A stretch of DNA of 64,000 nt from Cryptobacteroides sp934698975 (GTDB lineage: Bacteria; Bacteroidota; Bacteroidia; Bacteroidales; UBA932). The notes beneath the pieces are model-generated. The model worked only from the letters and a program-made list of their open reading frames with translations, made no database searches and was not told the origin of the DNA. Position numbers and translations under genes: made by a program. How positions within the stretch are numbered: the stretch's first letter is position 1; each line of letters starts with the position of its first letter. The stretch is from the NCBI GenBank assembly GCA_934698975.1, contig CAKUVR010000011.1, positions 1 to 64,000 of the forward strand. Direction: 5' to 3'. Below, piece after piece: positions 1 to 8,000 of this stretch.

Positions 1-662
1 GCGAACGCATCAGTCTTGCCGAGCATCCTGCGGATGAGTTCCGTTCCGGTGGTGATGTTGCCCCACTGGTCGCTTCCTCCGAGCTGGAGGCGGCAGCCCT
101 TGTTCTCGTAGAGCCAGAGGTAATCGTAGCCCTGAAGCAGTTGGTAGCTGAACTCCGTAAAGGACATACCCTCGCGAGACTCGCTGGAAAGGCGCTTCTT
201 CACTGAGTCCTTGGCCATCATGTAGTTGACTGTGATGTGCTTTCCAACGTCACGGATGAAGTTCAGGAACGAGTAGTTCTTCATCCAGTCGTAGTTGTTC
301 ACGAGCTCGGCCTTGTTAGGCGCGTCAGAGTCAAAGTCAAGAATTCTGGAAAGCTGCTTCTTGATGCCTGCGATGTTGTGCTGGAGGGTTTCCTCGTCCA
401 GAAGGTTTCTCTCCTGGGACTTCATCGACGGGTCTCCGATCATTCCGGTCGCGCCTCCGATCAGGGCTATAGGCTTGTGCCCGCACTGCTGGAAGTGCTT
501 AAGGATCATAATGCTGACAAGGTGGCCGATGTGCAGGGAGTCTGCCGTCGGATCGATGCCGACGTAGGCTGCCTGAGGACCTTCCATGAGTTTTTCCTCT
601 GTCCCGGGCATGATGTCCTGGATCATGCCTCTCCATTTTAGTTCCTCTACGAAATTCTTCAT
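1..662 (-). CDS. tyrS: Tyrosyl-tRNA synthetase (C-terminal part beyond window)
   Basis: Class I aminoacyl-tRNA synthetase that charges tRNA-Tyr in the cytoplasm. The reverse-strand reading frame starts at the ATG whose complement is 660-662 and reads MKNFVEELKWRGMIQD. The HIGH nucleotide-binding motif is at residues 44-47, inside YVGIDPTADSLHIGHL, which is typical of bacterial TyrRS. About 220 residues are present; the gene runs off the left edge, so the KMSKS loop and the S4-like tail are not visible. It is divergent from tpiA. Identification is firm from the N-terminal catalytic domain. Confidence 0.95.
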   Translation of the reverse strand, partial: MKNFVEELKWRGMIQDIMPGTEEKLMEGPQAAYVGIDPTADSLHIGHLVSIMILKHFQQCGHKPIALIGGATGMIGDPSMKSQERNLLDEETLQHNIAGIKKQLSRILDFDSDAPNKAELVNNYDWMKNYSFLNFIRDVGKHITVNYMMAKDSVKKRLSSESREGMSFTEFSYQLLQGYDYLWLYENKGCRLQLGGSDQWGNITTGTELIRRMLGKTDAF

Positions 663-735
663 TGTATGATACTTTTATATATTCAACATTTGTGGTGTGT
701 ATGGGTGTTTTCCTTAATTTCACACCGAATTTGTG

Positions 736-743
736 CAAAGTTA
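736..743 (-). promoter_or_regulatory. Putative -7 element for tyrS
   Basis: Read on the minus strand this is TAACTTTG, matching the Bacteroidota -7 consensus TAnnTTTG. It lies about 75 bases ahead of the tyrS start. I saw no convincing TTTG -33 element at 19-21 bases, so the call is tentative. Confidence 0.4.
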
Positions 744-756
744 GGCAAAAATAACG

Positions 757-764
757 TAAATTTG
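757..764 (+). promoter_or_regulatory. Putative -7 element for tpiA
   Basis: TAAATTTG matches TAnnTTTG and lies 40 bases ahead of the tpiA ATG. A TTTG at 730-733 could be the -33 element, but the 23-base spacing is a little long. It would drive transcription divergently from tyrS. Confidence 0.45.
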
Positions 765-804
765 TAGGCTGGAAACGAAATTAACAGTTTAAAAATAAAC
801 GAAT

Positions 805-1560
805 ATGAGAAAGAAAATCGTTGCCGGAAACTGGAAGATGAACACAACTCTCCAGGAAGGCGTTGAACTTGCGAAGGCTGTCGCCGCCAAGTCAGTCGAG
901 ATCCCAGAACATGTAGGGCTTATCGTCGCTCCTCCTTTCACCCATCTCGCATCTGTAGCTGAGGCTCTCAAGGGATCAAAGGTTGAACTTTCAGCCCAGA
1001 ACTGCGCTGATCATGAGAAGGGCGCCTACACTGGTGAGGTGGCTGTGAACATGCTGACCTCTGTCGGCTGCCAGTGGACCATCCTCGGACACTCTGAGAG
1101 AAGGCAGTACTACGGAGAGACTGACGAGAAGCTCGTCGAGAAGACAAAACTCGCCTTTGCGGCCGGTCTTGGTGTCATCCTTTGTGTAGGTGAGAATCTT
1201 GAGCAGAGAGAGGCCGGAAAGCATTTCGAGGTAGTTACCGAGCAGATCAAGAACGTCCTCTACAATTTTACCTCCGAGGACATGGCCAAGATCATCGTGG
1301 CTTACGAGCCTGTTTGGGCCATCGGCACAGGCAAGACAGCTACCGCTGAGCAGGCTGAGGAGATTCACGCATGCATCCGCAAGGTGCTTGCCGAGAAATT
1401 CGGTGAGACTGTCGCCGAGGACACCACTATCCTCTACGGCGGAAGCTGCAAGCCATCAAACGCCAAGGAACTCTTCGCCCAGAAGGACATCGACGGCGGC
1501 CTTATCGGCGGCGCCGCCCTGAAGGCTGACGATTTTATAGAAATAGCTAAGAGCTATTAA
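805..1560 (+). CDS. tpiA: Triose-phosphate isomerase
   Basis: Interconverts dihydroxyacetone phosphate and glyceraldehyde 3-phosphate in glycolysis and gluconeogenesis. The 251-residue length is normal for the family. Visible catalytic residues: Asn9 and Lys11 in GNWKMN, His96 in GHSERR, and Glu168 in AYEPVWAIGTGKTA; the phosphate-binding loop GGSCKPSNA and the GGLIGGAAL segment are also intact. It stands alone between a divergent tyrS and a strong terminator at 1577-1617. Start chosen as the ATG giving the canonical MRKKIVAGNWKMN N-terminus. Nothing is unusual. Confidence 0.98.
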   Translation: MRKKIVAGNWKMNTTLQEGVELAKAVAAKSVEIPEHVGLIVAPPFTHLASVAEALKGSKVELSAQNCADHEKGAYTGEVAVNMLTSVGCQWTILGHSERRQYYGETDEKLVEKTKLAFAAGLGVILCVGENLEQREAGKHFEVVTEQIKNVLYNFTSEDMAKIIVAYEPVWAIGTGKTATAEQAEEIHACIRKVLAEKFGETVAEDTTILYGGSCKPSNAKELFAQKDIDGGLIGGAALKADDFIEIAKSY

Positions 1561-1576
1561 TCTGAAAATCTGAATG

Positions 1577-1617
1577 AAAAAGGAGAGGCAAAGCGTTAGC
1601 GTTGCCTCTCCTTTTTT
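1577..1617. terminator. Bidirectional intrinsic terminator
   Basis: A perfect 15-bp stem (1577-1591 with 1602-1616), ten-base loop, A-run on the left and T-run on the right. It would end tpiA on the plus strand and the small H1-like gene on the minus strand, which converge here. Confidence 0.9.
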
Positions 1618-1631
1618 CGGTATATAGTCTC

Positions 1632-1808
1632 TTACTTCTTGGACTCTTCAACAGAAATCTTTCTGAATTCCTTGAGATCCTTCATGAGTTCGAGGGCTGC
1701 CTTGCGGGCGCGTGCGCCGGCTGCCTTATTACCTTTCTCTACCTGAGCGTCAGCGTTCTCAATGAACACGTTGAGCTCTTCCTTGATTTTAGCGACAAGA
1801 TTCTCCAT
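1632..1808 (-). CDS. Histone H1-like small basic protein (Hc1 family)
   Basis: A 58-residue, lysine-rich protein reading MENLVAKIKEELNVFI at its start and GNKAAGARARKAALELRDLM in its middle, ending in VEESKK. It matches the short Bacteroidota histone-H1-like (Hc1) family, whose members carry the conserved EKGNKAAG.RARKA segment and are thought to bind DNA in the nucleoid. The protein is one helical unit with alternating basic and acidic residues. It is convergent with tpiA and shares its terminator. Function is inferred from family membership only. Confidence 0.85.
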   Translation of the reverse strand: MENLVAKIKEELNVFIENADAQVEKGNKAAGARARKAALELMKDLKEFRKISVEESKK

Positions 1809-1940
1809 TTTGTTCTAATTTTAGTGAATAGTTGGATTTATTAATGTAAATAATTATTATCGTCTGTAATATGAGTGCAAGTTATGTAAAAAAATGAAAT
1901 TAACAAATTTTTCCGGCAAAAAAGCTGATTTTCTGACACT

Positions 1941-2528
1941 TTATGCTTCTTTTTCATTATTTTTAGGCTTGACGTTGAGCATATTCATTGCCCTGTCCGG
2001 CCCGATTGTGGAAAAATTCTTGATTCCTGCTATAACTCTGTCACATATTCCTGGAACAGCCTCCTTTTCCTCAGTGGTCAGTTCGCCGATTACATAGTCA
2101 ACCTGAGCGCCTCGGGAGAAATTGTTGCCGATTCCGATTCTGATTCTGGCCCATTGGGTGGTGTTCAGGCGAGCCTGAATGTCTTTCAAGCCGTTATGAC
2201 CTCCATCGCTTCCGTTTTTGCGCATTCTGATTGTTCCGAAAGGAAGGTTCAGGTCATCACAGATCACAATGAGGTTTTCAAGAGGCAGCTTCAGCTTGTC
2301 CATCCAGTATCGTACGGCATTGCCGCTGAGATTCATGTAGGTGGAAGGCTTGAGGAGGTAGAACTTGCGTCCCTTGAATGAGATCTCTGCCACGTCTCCG
2401 TAGCGTTCCGTCCTGAAAACAGTATTGGATGCCTGTGCCCAGGCATCCAACACCATAAACCCCATGTTATGTCTGGTAGAAGCGTACTCGGCGCCGATGT
2501 TACCCAATCCTGCGACAAGATAGTTCAT
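1941..2528 (-). CDS. pth: Peptidyl-tRNA hydrolase
   Basis: Releases tRNA from peptidyl-tRNAs dropped by stalled ribosomes. The start MNYLVAGLGNIGAEYASTRH was chosen because the family begins at this beta strand; longer upstream starts would overlap rplY. Asn10 and the catalytic His20 (TRHNMGF) are present, as is the NGSDGGHNGLKDI segment of the active site and the RIRIGIG motif. The 195-residue length is typical. It follows rplY on the same strand after 31 bases, the usual ctc/rplY-pth pairing, so the two are probably co-transcribed. Confidence 0.95.
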   Translation of the reverse strand: MNYLVAGLGNIGAEYASTRHNMGFMVLDAWAQASNTVFRTERYGDVAEISFKGRKFYLLKPSTYMNLSGNAVRYWMDKLKLPLENLIVICDDLNLPFGTIRMRKNGSDGGHNGLKDIQARLNTTQWARIRIGIGNNFSRGAQVDYVIGELTTEEKEAVPGICDRVIAGIKNFSTIGPDRAMNMLNVKPKNNEKEA

Positions 2529-2559
2529 TCCAGTGTCTTTATCAGAGGCTTGAGCAGGC

Positions 2560-3204
2560 TTATTCAGCAGCTGGCTCAGCAGTTTCCTCAGTTGATTCAG
2601 TCTCATGCTCCTCGGCGCCTTCCATCTTCTCCTCGTGGGCAAGCTGGGCGGCGAGCTGACGTGTTGACTTGACAGAGCAGATGATGGTTGACTTAGGGGT
2701 GACAATGTTCACGTTTTCAACCTTGATGTCGCCGGCGACGATGCGCTTCTCGATGTCGAGTTTGGTGACATCTATGTTGAGTGTGTCAGGAAGATCCTTC
2801 ATCAGAGCGCTGATGCGGACCTCTCTGCTGGAGAGAACGAATTTACCACCTCTCTGCACTCCGACAGGGTGACCGCTGACAACAACCGGAACCTTGATGA
2901 CGATTGGCTTGTCCTCGGAAACGGCGAGGAAGTCAGCGTGCAGACAATTGTCCTTGACCGGGTGATATTGAAGCTCGTGAACGACAGCCGTGTAGGCCTT
3001 GCCGTTGTCAAGCTTGATGTCGATGATGAATGACGCCGGAGTGTGGGTGATTCCCATAAGGTCTCTTTCAGTCACTGTGAAGAGAACATTCTCCAAACCT
3101 GGTCCGTAGAGGTTGCAAGGAACGAGACCCTGCTTACGGAACGCTTTGATCACGGCCTTGTTGCCGACCTCGCGGACTTTGCCGTTAAGCTCAAAATGCT
3201 TCAT
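2560..3204 (-). CDS. rplY: Ribosomal protein bL25 / general stress protein Ctc
   Basis: Binds 5S rRNA in the large subunit. The N-terminal L25 domain reads MKHFELNGKVREVGNK and contains GLVPCNLYGPGLENVLF, the usual RKxGxVPaVxYG-like signature; a beta-rich C-terminal Ctc domain follows to about residue 185. The last 30 residues form an acidic Glu/Thr/Ala tail, common in Bacteroidota bL25. 214 residues in all. It is the first gene of the rplY-pth unit and has a well-formed promoter at 3295-3325. Confidence 0.96.
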   Translation of the reverse strand: MKHFELNGKVREVGNKAVIKAFRKQGLVPCNLYGPGLENVLFTVTERDLMGITHTPASFIIDIKLDNGKAYTAVVHELQYHPVKDNCLHADFLAVSEDKPIVIKVPVVVSGHPVGVQRGGKFVLSSREVRISALMKDLPDTLNIDVTKLDIEKRIVAGDIKVENVNIVTPKSTIICSVKSTRQLAAQLAHEEKMEGAEEHETESTEETAEPAAE

Positions 3205-3294
3205 TGTTTTGTTGTTTAAAATGTGTTACTCAGTTCCGGACCGCCCGGAACCCCATTGCACCAAAAGCGTTGTATGCGCTTTGTAATTGCGCGG

Positions 3295-3325
3295 CAAAGA
3301 TAGGAATATTTTGTGAATAGGCAAA
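3295..3325 (-). promoter_or_regulatory. Bacteroidota-type promoter for rplY-pth
   Basis: On the minus strand TTTG (3322-3325) is followed after exactly 19 bases by TATCTTTG (3295-3302). Both elements and the spacing match the TTTG-N19-TAnnTTTG consensus of the Bacteroidota primary sigma factor. The predicted leader is about 85 bases. Confidence 0.7.
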
Positions 3326-3365
3326 AGCCCAACTCTGAAATATCCGGAATTTCCTTTTGCCATGC

Positions 3366-4706
3366 CTACTTCACCAAGACAACCGCATCATTCCATGCTT
3401 CCTTTTTATAATATGAATCAAGAAGCGGAGTTCCGGCGCAAGGCAGATACATGCTGAAACCTGAATAGGTCTCAATGTCAATCAAGCCCAGCAATCGTTG
3501 GGTGGCGTTCTTATAGATCACGCAATTGTTGATTGCGTTGTCAAGATCCTTGAGATCACTTTCCGAAGCGCCACATTTTTTGAATATGTCAGCCAAGTCA
3601 TAGAAATAATGCCTTCCTGACCGGAAATACCCTTGAATGTCATCTGTCGGGGCATTGGCGATGGCTTCGGAATATTCATTGACCAGTCTTTTGCAGACAG
3701 CGGCCAGATCCTCAACTTCTTCGGTTCTGATAATGTTGACTGTCGATGAACGTTCGGATCCACTTTTTTTATTGTACATCTCGAATGAATCCTCAAACAG
3801 CCCTTTGAGGTCAGGTGTTGTCCTGCCGATCAGGAAGGACGTGATCTTGGTGTAGTCGAACATCCCGTCTCCAATGACCTCGGCGGGCGAGAGGCCAAGA
3901 TAGTCTGCCTTGTCTTTCAGTCCATAGACAACCTCCACACCGGCTGTGAAGCACATATCGAAAAGAATATAATCAAGATGGTAGGGGATGGCGTCGGCAA
4001 ACTCGCTCACGCTCATTTCTTGGGCAAAATACTGGTCATGGATGTAATCCTGCCCTATCGAGCGGACTTTTCCATAGAATGGGTCGATTTCGGCCAGACT
4101 GCCTTCCGGGACGGAAAGCCTTGGCTGCGTGACTTCCTGCATGGAGGCGCAGGAAACCTTCCCGTTGATGTCCTTGCTGTGCTCGCTTTCGAATCTGCTT
4201 GGATTGTAGTAGTAACCTGCCGGCAGCCAACCGGAACCATGTGACGAGAACACCATTCCATAGCCTTTGGCCGGAAAGTTGTCCTTGACGAAACCGAGAA
4301 CCTCCCGAATTGTGGAAGGATCTGCGGCCATTACGGAAGAAGCAAAGGTTTTCAGGGTATCAGAGATGATCTTTCCTTTCTTGTTCTTGTAGATTCTTCT
4401 GAGGTGGGATTCCACAGGTTTGGGCATCGACCGGCGGGATGGATCATAGTAGGATTTGGGAATCTTGGAATACACCAAAAGAACATCATCATTCACTCCT
4501 GGAATGTACCCGCCTTTCAGTCCATTGTCCTGATTGTCCATATTGCCTTCCAGAAAGTCCCCCAGATTGTTGAATCCACACTCGTAGAAAAGCAAGACAC
4601 TGCGGTTCATGTAGTTGACGGGTTCGTCTTGATTCTTGCAGCATCCGGAGGCCGCGATCATAATGAGTGCGGCGGCTGTTCCTGCTATGGCCTTAAATAT
4701 ATTCAT
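3366..4706 (-). CDS. Clostripain-family (C11) cysteine peptidase, lipoprotein
   Basis: A secreted cysteine peptidase of the C11/clostripain group. A 21-residue signal peptide ends in a lipobox with Cys22 (IAASGC), so it is probably tethered to the outer or inner membrane. His156 in FSSHGSGW and Cys252 in LFDMCFTAGVE form the expected catalytic dyad. The 446-residue length fits a single C11 domain with a helical C-terminal part. It is divergent from an M49 peptidase lipoprotein, so the two may serve extracellular or periplasmic peptide breakdown. C11 enzymes usually cleave after Arg or Lys; the specificity here is not shown by the sequence. Confidence 0.88.
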   Translation of the reverse strand: MNIFKAIAGTAAALIMIAASGCCKNQDEPVNYMNRSVLLFYECGFNNLGDFLEGNMDNQDNGLKGGYIPGVNDDVLLVYSKIPKSYYDPSRRSMPKPVESHLRRIYKNKKGKIISDTLKTFASSVMAADPSTIREVLGFVKDNFPAKGYGMVFSSHGSGWLPAGYYYNPSRFESEHSKDINGKVSCASMQEVTQPRLSVPEGSLAEIDPFYGKVRSIGQDYIHDQYFAQEMSVSEFADAIPYHLDYILFDMCFTAGVEVVYGLKDKADYLGLSPAEVIGDGMFDYTKITSFLIGRTTPDLKGLFEDSFEMYNKKSGSERSSTVNIIRTEEVEDLAAVCKRLVNEYSEAIANAPTDDIQGYFRSGRHYFYDLADIFKKCGASESDLKDLDNAINNCVIYKNATQRLLGLIDIETYSGFSMYLPCAGTPLLDSYYKKEAWNDAVVLVK

Positions 4707-4760
4707 GGTTGGTCTTTCAATTTAATCAGCGCAGCCGTTATGTTCAGGCTGCATGACTGG

Positions 4761-4768
4761 CAAATATA
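4761..4768 (-). promoter_or_regulatory. Putative -7 element for the C11 peptidase
   Basis: Minus-strand TATATTTG, 55 bases ahead of the start codon. No clear -33 partner was seen. Confidence 0.4.
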
Positions 4769-4817
4769 CGGAAATTCCTGAATAATGGTTATATTTACCG
4801 ACCAAAAACAATTTTTT

Positions 4818-6824
4818 ATGAATATAGGTATCAAGATGATTTTATCTATCGGAGCGGCCGCGGTTCTCTGCTCTTGCGGCCAAGGGGAACAGAAAACGCA
4901 GGACAATGAATTCCACTACCTTCTTGACGAGTTCGCCGACCTCAAGGTGATCCGCTTCAAGGTGCCTGGTTGGGATGCGCTCAGCCTCAGGCAGAAGGAA
5001 TATGCCTACCATCTCTCGGAAGCCGCCAAACTGGGCCGCGACATCACGTGGGACCAGTACTGCAAATGGAACCTCCCGATCAGGCACGTGGTCGAGGATA
5101 TTCTCAATGAATATCAAGGCGACCGTGAATGCGCTGATTTTCAGAATTTCACCGTCTATGCCAAGAGGCTTTTCTTCGCCAACGGCATCCATCACCACTA
5201 TTCAGAGGACAAGTTCTTCCCGGAGTGTTCAAGGGAATATTTCCAAAGCCTTATGGAGGCTGTGGGGGATGGTGACAAGGCCGCAGATCTGCTTGAGGTG
5301 ATATATTCCCCTGACATCTATCCTCAGCGCCGCTCAACTTCCAAGACTGGTGACATCGTTGAGCTTTCCGCTGTGAATTTCTATGACGGAGTGACCCGTG
5401 AGGATGTTGAGAAGTACTACAACTCCCTTATGGATCCGAATGACAAGACTCCGATCTCATACGGTCTTAACACAAAGGTTGTCAAGGAGAACGGCAAGGT
5501 TGTCGAGAAGCCTTGGAAGGTCGGCGGAATCTACGGTCCTGCGTTGGAGAAGATCTGCGCTGAGCTTGAGAAGGCAGCCGAGGTCGCTGAGACTGACCTT
5601 CAGAAGAAAGCCATCGGACTTCTTGTTGAATATTACAGGACAGGCGATCTGAAGACGTGGGACGATTTTAATGTTGATTGGGTTCAGGATACTGTCGGCA
5701 CAATCGACTTCATCAACGGCTTCATCGAGGACTATGACGATCCGCTCGGACGCAAGGCCACATGGGAGGGCTACGTGAACATGAAGGACTCCGCCGCATC
5801 GGCCCGCACCGAGGTGCTGAGCGCCAACGCACAGTGGTTCGAGGACAACTCCCCGGTTGACCCTCGTTTCCGCAAGCCTCACGTGAAGGGCGTGTCCGCC
5901 AAGGTTGTGGACGGCATAACCCTTGCCGGTGCTACATATCCTGCCACCCCGATAGGCATCAATCTCCCGAACGCTGACTGGATCAGGCGTGACTACGGCT
6001 CGAAGTCTGTCACCATCGCCAACATCACCCACGCCTACGACTATGCGGCTCAGGAGTCTCCTAAGAGCACTCTGACCGAATTCGCTTACGATCAGGCGGA
6101 GATTGACGCCTACAAGAAGTACGGCTCCTATACCGACGAGATCCACACTGATCTCCACGAATGTCTTGGCCACGGTTCAGGCCAACTCCTCCCTGGAGTC
6201 TCATCCACGGCTCTCGGCGAGTACCAGTCAACTCTTGAGGAGGCTCGCGCCGACCTGTTCGGCCTATACTATATGGCCGATCCTAAACTTGTGGAACTTG
6301 GCATTATGCCTGACGCGGAGGCCTACAAGCCAGCATATTCAAACTACATCAGGAACGGTCTTTTCGTGCAGTTCACGAGGGTTGAGCTTGGCAAGCAGAA
6401 CACTGAGGCTCATATGCAGAACCGCAAGCTGATCGCCGAGTGGTGCTACGAGAAGGGCGCGGCCCGTGGAATCATCGAGAAGAAGATGCGTGACGGCAAG
6501 ACCTATTTTGTCGTGAATGACTATGAGGCTCTCCGCGGCCTGTTCGCCGAACTTCTCGCCGAGATCCAGAGAATCAAGTCTGAGGGTGACTATGCCGCCG
6601 GCAAGAATCTTGTCGAGACTTACGCCGTCAACATCGATCCTCAGCTCCACAAGGAAGTTCTTGAGAGGTACGCCGCCTTGAACCTCAAGCCTTACGGCGG
6701 CTTCGTCAATCCGGACATCGTTCCTGTCGAGAAGGATGGCAAGATTGTGGACTACAAGATCGAGTACGTGGACAACTACCTCCAGCAGCAGCTTGACTAC
6801 GGCAAGAAGTACAGGACACTTTAA
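4818..6824 (+). CDS. Dipeptidyl peptidase III-like zinc peptidase (M49), lipoprotein
   Basis: A family M49 metallopeptidase that removes dipeptides from peptide N-termini. The zinc motif HECLGH (HExxGH, the bacterial M49 form) is at residues 447-452, and the third ligand region EEARAD is at 474-479. The start at 4818 gives MNIGIKMILSIGAAAVLCSC, a lipoprotein signal with Cys about residue 20; an ATG at 4785 would add eleven residues ahead of it and is less likely. 668 residues, close to the 650-700 of bacterial homologues. It is divergent from the C11 peptidase. Membrane-anchored, periplasm- or surface-facing location is inferred from the signal. Confidence 0.93.
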   Translation: MNIGIKMILSIGAAAVLCSCGQGEQKTQDNEFHYLLDEFADLKVIRFKVPGWDALSLRQKEYAYHLSEAAKLGRDITWDQYCKWNLPIRHVVEDILNEYQGDRECADFQNFTVYAKRLFFANGIHHHYSEDKFFPECSREYFQSLMEAVGDGDKAADLLEVIYSPDIYPQRRSTSKTGDIVELSAVNFYDGVTREDVEKYYNSLMDPNDKTPISYGLNTKVVKENGKVVEKPWKVGGIYGPALEKICAELEKAAEVAETDLQKKAIGLLVEYYRTGDLKTWDDFNVDWVQDTVGTIDFINGFIEDYDDPLGRKATWEGYVNMKDSAASARTEVLSANAQWFEDNSPVDPRFRKPHVKGVSAKVVDGITLAGATYPATPIGINLPNADWIRRDYGSKSVTIANITHAYDYAAQESPKSTLTEFAYDQAEIDAYKKYGSYTDEIHTDLHECLGHGSGQLLPGVSSTALGEYQSTLEEARADLFGLYYMADPKLVELGIMPDAEAYKPAYSNYIRNGLFVQFTRVELGKQNTEAHMQNRKLIAEWCYEKGAARGIIEKKMRDGKTYFVVNDYEALRGLFAELLAEIQRIKSEGDYAAGKNLVETYAVNIDPQLHKEVLERYAALNLKPYGGFVNPDIVPVEKDGKIVDYKIEYVDNYLQQQLDYGKKYRTL

Positions 6825-6834
6825 AATTTAATTC

Positions 6835-6933
6835 GGTCGCTGAGCCTGTCGAAGACCGGTCAAGCATCTCAACAGAAGGAATACAATAGCTGTCGCTGAG
6901 CCTTTACCCGGTCGCTGAGCCTGTCGAAGCGAC
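6835..6933. repeat. Type-1 dispersed repeats (three copies)
   Basis: Copies of the core TGAGCCTGTCGAAG family at 6835-6854 and 6910-6933, with a truncated copy at 6891-6908. The copy at 6910-6933 has GTCGC and GCGAC ends that can pair. They fill the gap between the M49 gene and the recombinase gene. Confidence 0.85.
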
Positions 6934-6970
6934 TTAACCGTCGAGACGAAAGTACTGAAGAATTAAAATA

Positions 6971-7846
6971 GTGAACCTGACAGAAAGAATATTTCAGGAT
7001 TATTCCTCGTATCTGAAACTTGAGCGTGCGATGTCACCCAACACGGTGGCATCGTACTCTTCTGATGTGAGGGAGTTCTTCTCAGTAGTGACCACTGAGC
7101 CCGCTGACGTGGCCACGCAGGAAATCTTGGACTATCTTTCTTCCCGTGACACTTTATCGAAGCGTTCTCAGGCCCGTTTCCTGAGTTCGCTTCGATCTTT
7201 TTTTGATTGGCTTGTCATGGAAGGGGAACGCAAGGAAAACCCTTGTGATCCGATCGATTCCCCCAAGATGGGCCGTTACCTTCCTGCTGTCCTGTCCGTC
7301 GATGAGGTCAGCGCGATCATGGATTCGGTGGATCTTTCGACCTGGACCGGCAAGCGTGACCGTGCGATTCTGGAGGTCCTTTACGGATGCGGGCTGCGTG
7401 TCTCCGAGGCCGTGGGTTTACGAATGTCCTGCGTCTACATAGATGAATCCTTCGTCCGTGTCATCGGCAAAGGCAACAAGGAACGCATAGTCCCGATGGG
7501 GGACATGGCCGCGTCGGCTGTCCGGAACTACCTGGATGTCAGACCTGAACCGTTTTCGTCCGAGTTTGATGACACCCTGTTCCTGAACCGCTTCGGCAAG
7601 TCATTGAGCCGTGTCTCGATGTTCAACATAGTAAAGCGGCAGGCCATGCTGGCCGGCATCCACAAGGAAATCTCTCCGCACACTTTCCGCCACTCCTTCG
7701 CTACCCATCTGATCGAGAACGGCGCCGACCTTCGTGTCGTGCAAGACATGTTAGGCCACGAGCAGATCACTACCACCGAGATCTACACCCACATCGATAC
7801 CACCACCTGGCAACAGTCCGTCCTCTCCCATCACCCCCGCCGGTAA
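6971..7846 (+). CDS. xerD: Tyrosine recombinase XerD/XerC-type
   Basis: Site-specific recombinase for chromosome-dimer resolution. An N-terminal SAM-like core-binding domain covers residues 1-90. The catalytic domain carries Arg143 (GCGLRVSEA), Lys167 (VIGKGNKER), His237/Arg240 (HTFRHSFATHL), His263 (LGHEQI) and the nucleophile Tyr272 (IYTH). The 291-residue length is right for XerC/XerD and too short for an integrase with an arm-binding domain. The start is GTG at 6971, just after the type-1 repeats. No mobile-element context is seen, so housekeeping Xer is favoured over a phage integrase; XerC versus XerD is uncertain. Confidence 0.88.
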   Translation: MNLTERIFQDYSSYLKLERAMSPNTVASYSSDVREFFSVVTTEPADVATQEILDYLSSRDTLSKRSQARFLSSLRSFFDWLVMEGERKENPCDPIDSPKMGRYLPAVLSVDEVSAIMDSVDLSTWTGKRDRAILEVLYGCGLRVSEAVGLRMSCVYIDESFVRVIGKGNKERIVPMGDMAASAVRNYLDVRPEPFSSEFDDTLFLNRFGKSLSRVSMFNIVKRQAMLAGIHKEISPHTFRHSFATHLIENGADLRVVQDMLGHEQITTTEIYTHIDTTTWQQSVLSHHPRR

Positions 7847-7880
7847 TCCCTTCAACCCACTGCTCCCAAGACGGCATATT

Positions 7881-8000
7881 TCCGAAAATCGCTTCCCGAG
7901 AGAGCACCATACACTCTATAGCGTCATTTATCTCTGAAATTGATTCCCAAGAGAGCACCGCGCACTCTAGAACATCACTTTTCCTCCGAAACGTTACTCT
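7881..8000. repeat. Imperfect 51-52 bp tandem duplication
   Basis: Segments starting at 7881 and 7933 share tc(c/t)gaaa, then ttccc(g/a)agagagcacc and cactcta at the same offsets; a shorter third copy begins near 7985. It lies in the gap between convergent xerD and the helix-hairpin-helix gene, with the last part entering that gene's final codons. Confidence 0.6.

Noticed and set aside
3205..3365. tRNA-like stretch near 3240
   Set aside because: GC-rich inverted bases occur but no cloverleaf, anticodon loop or TTCGA arm could be drawn.
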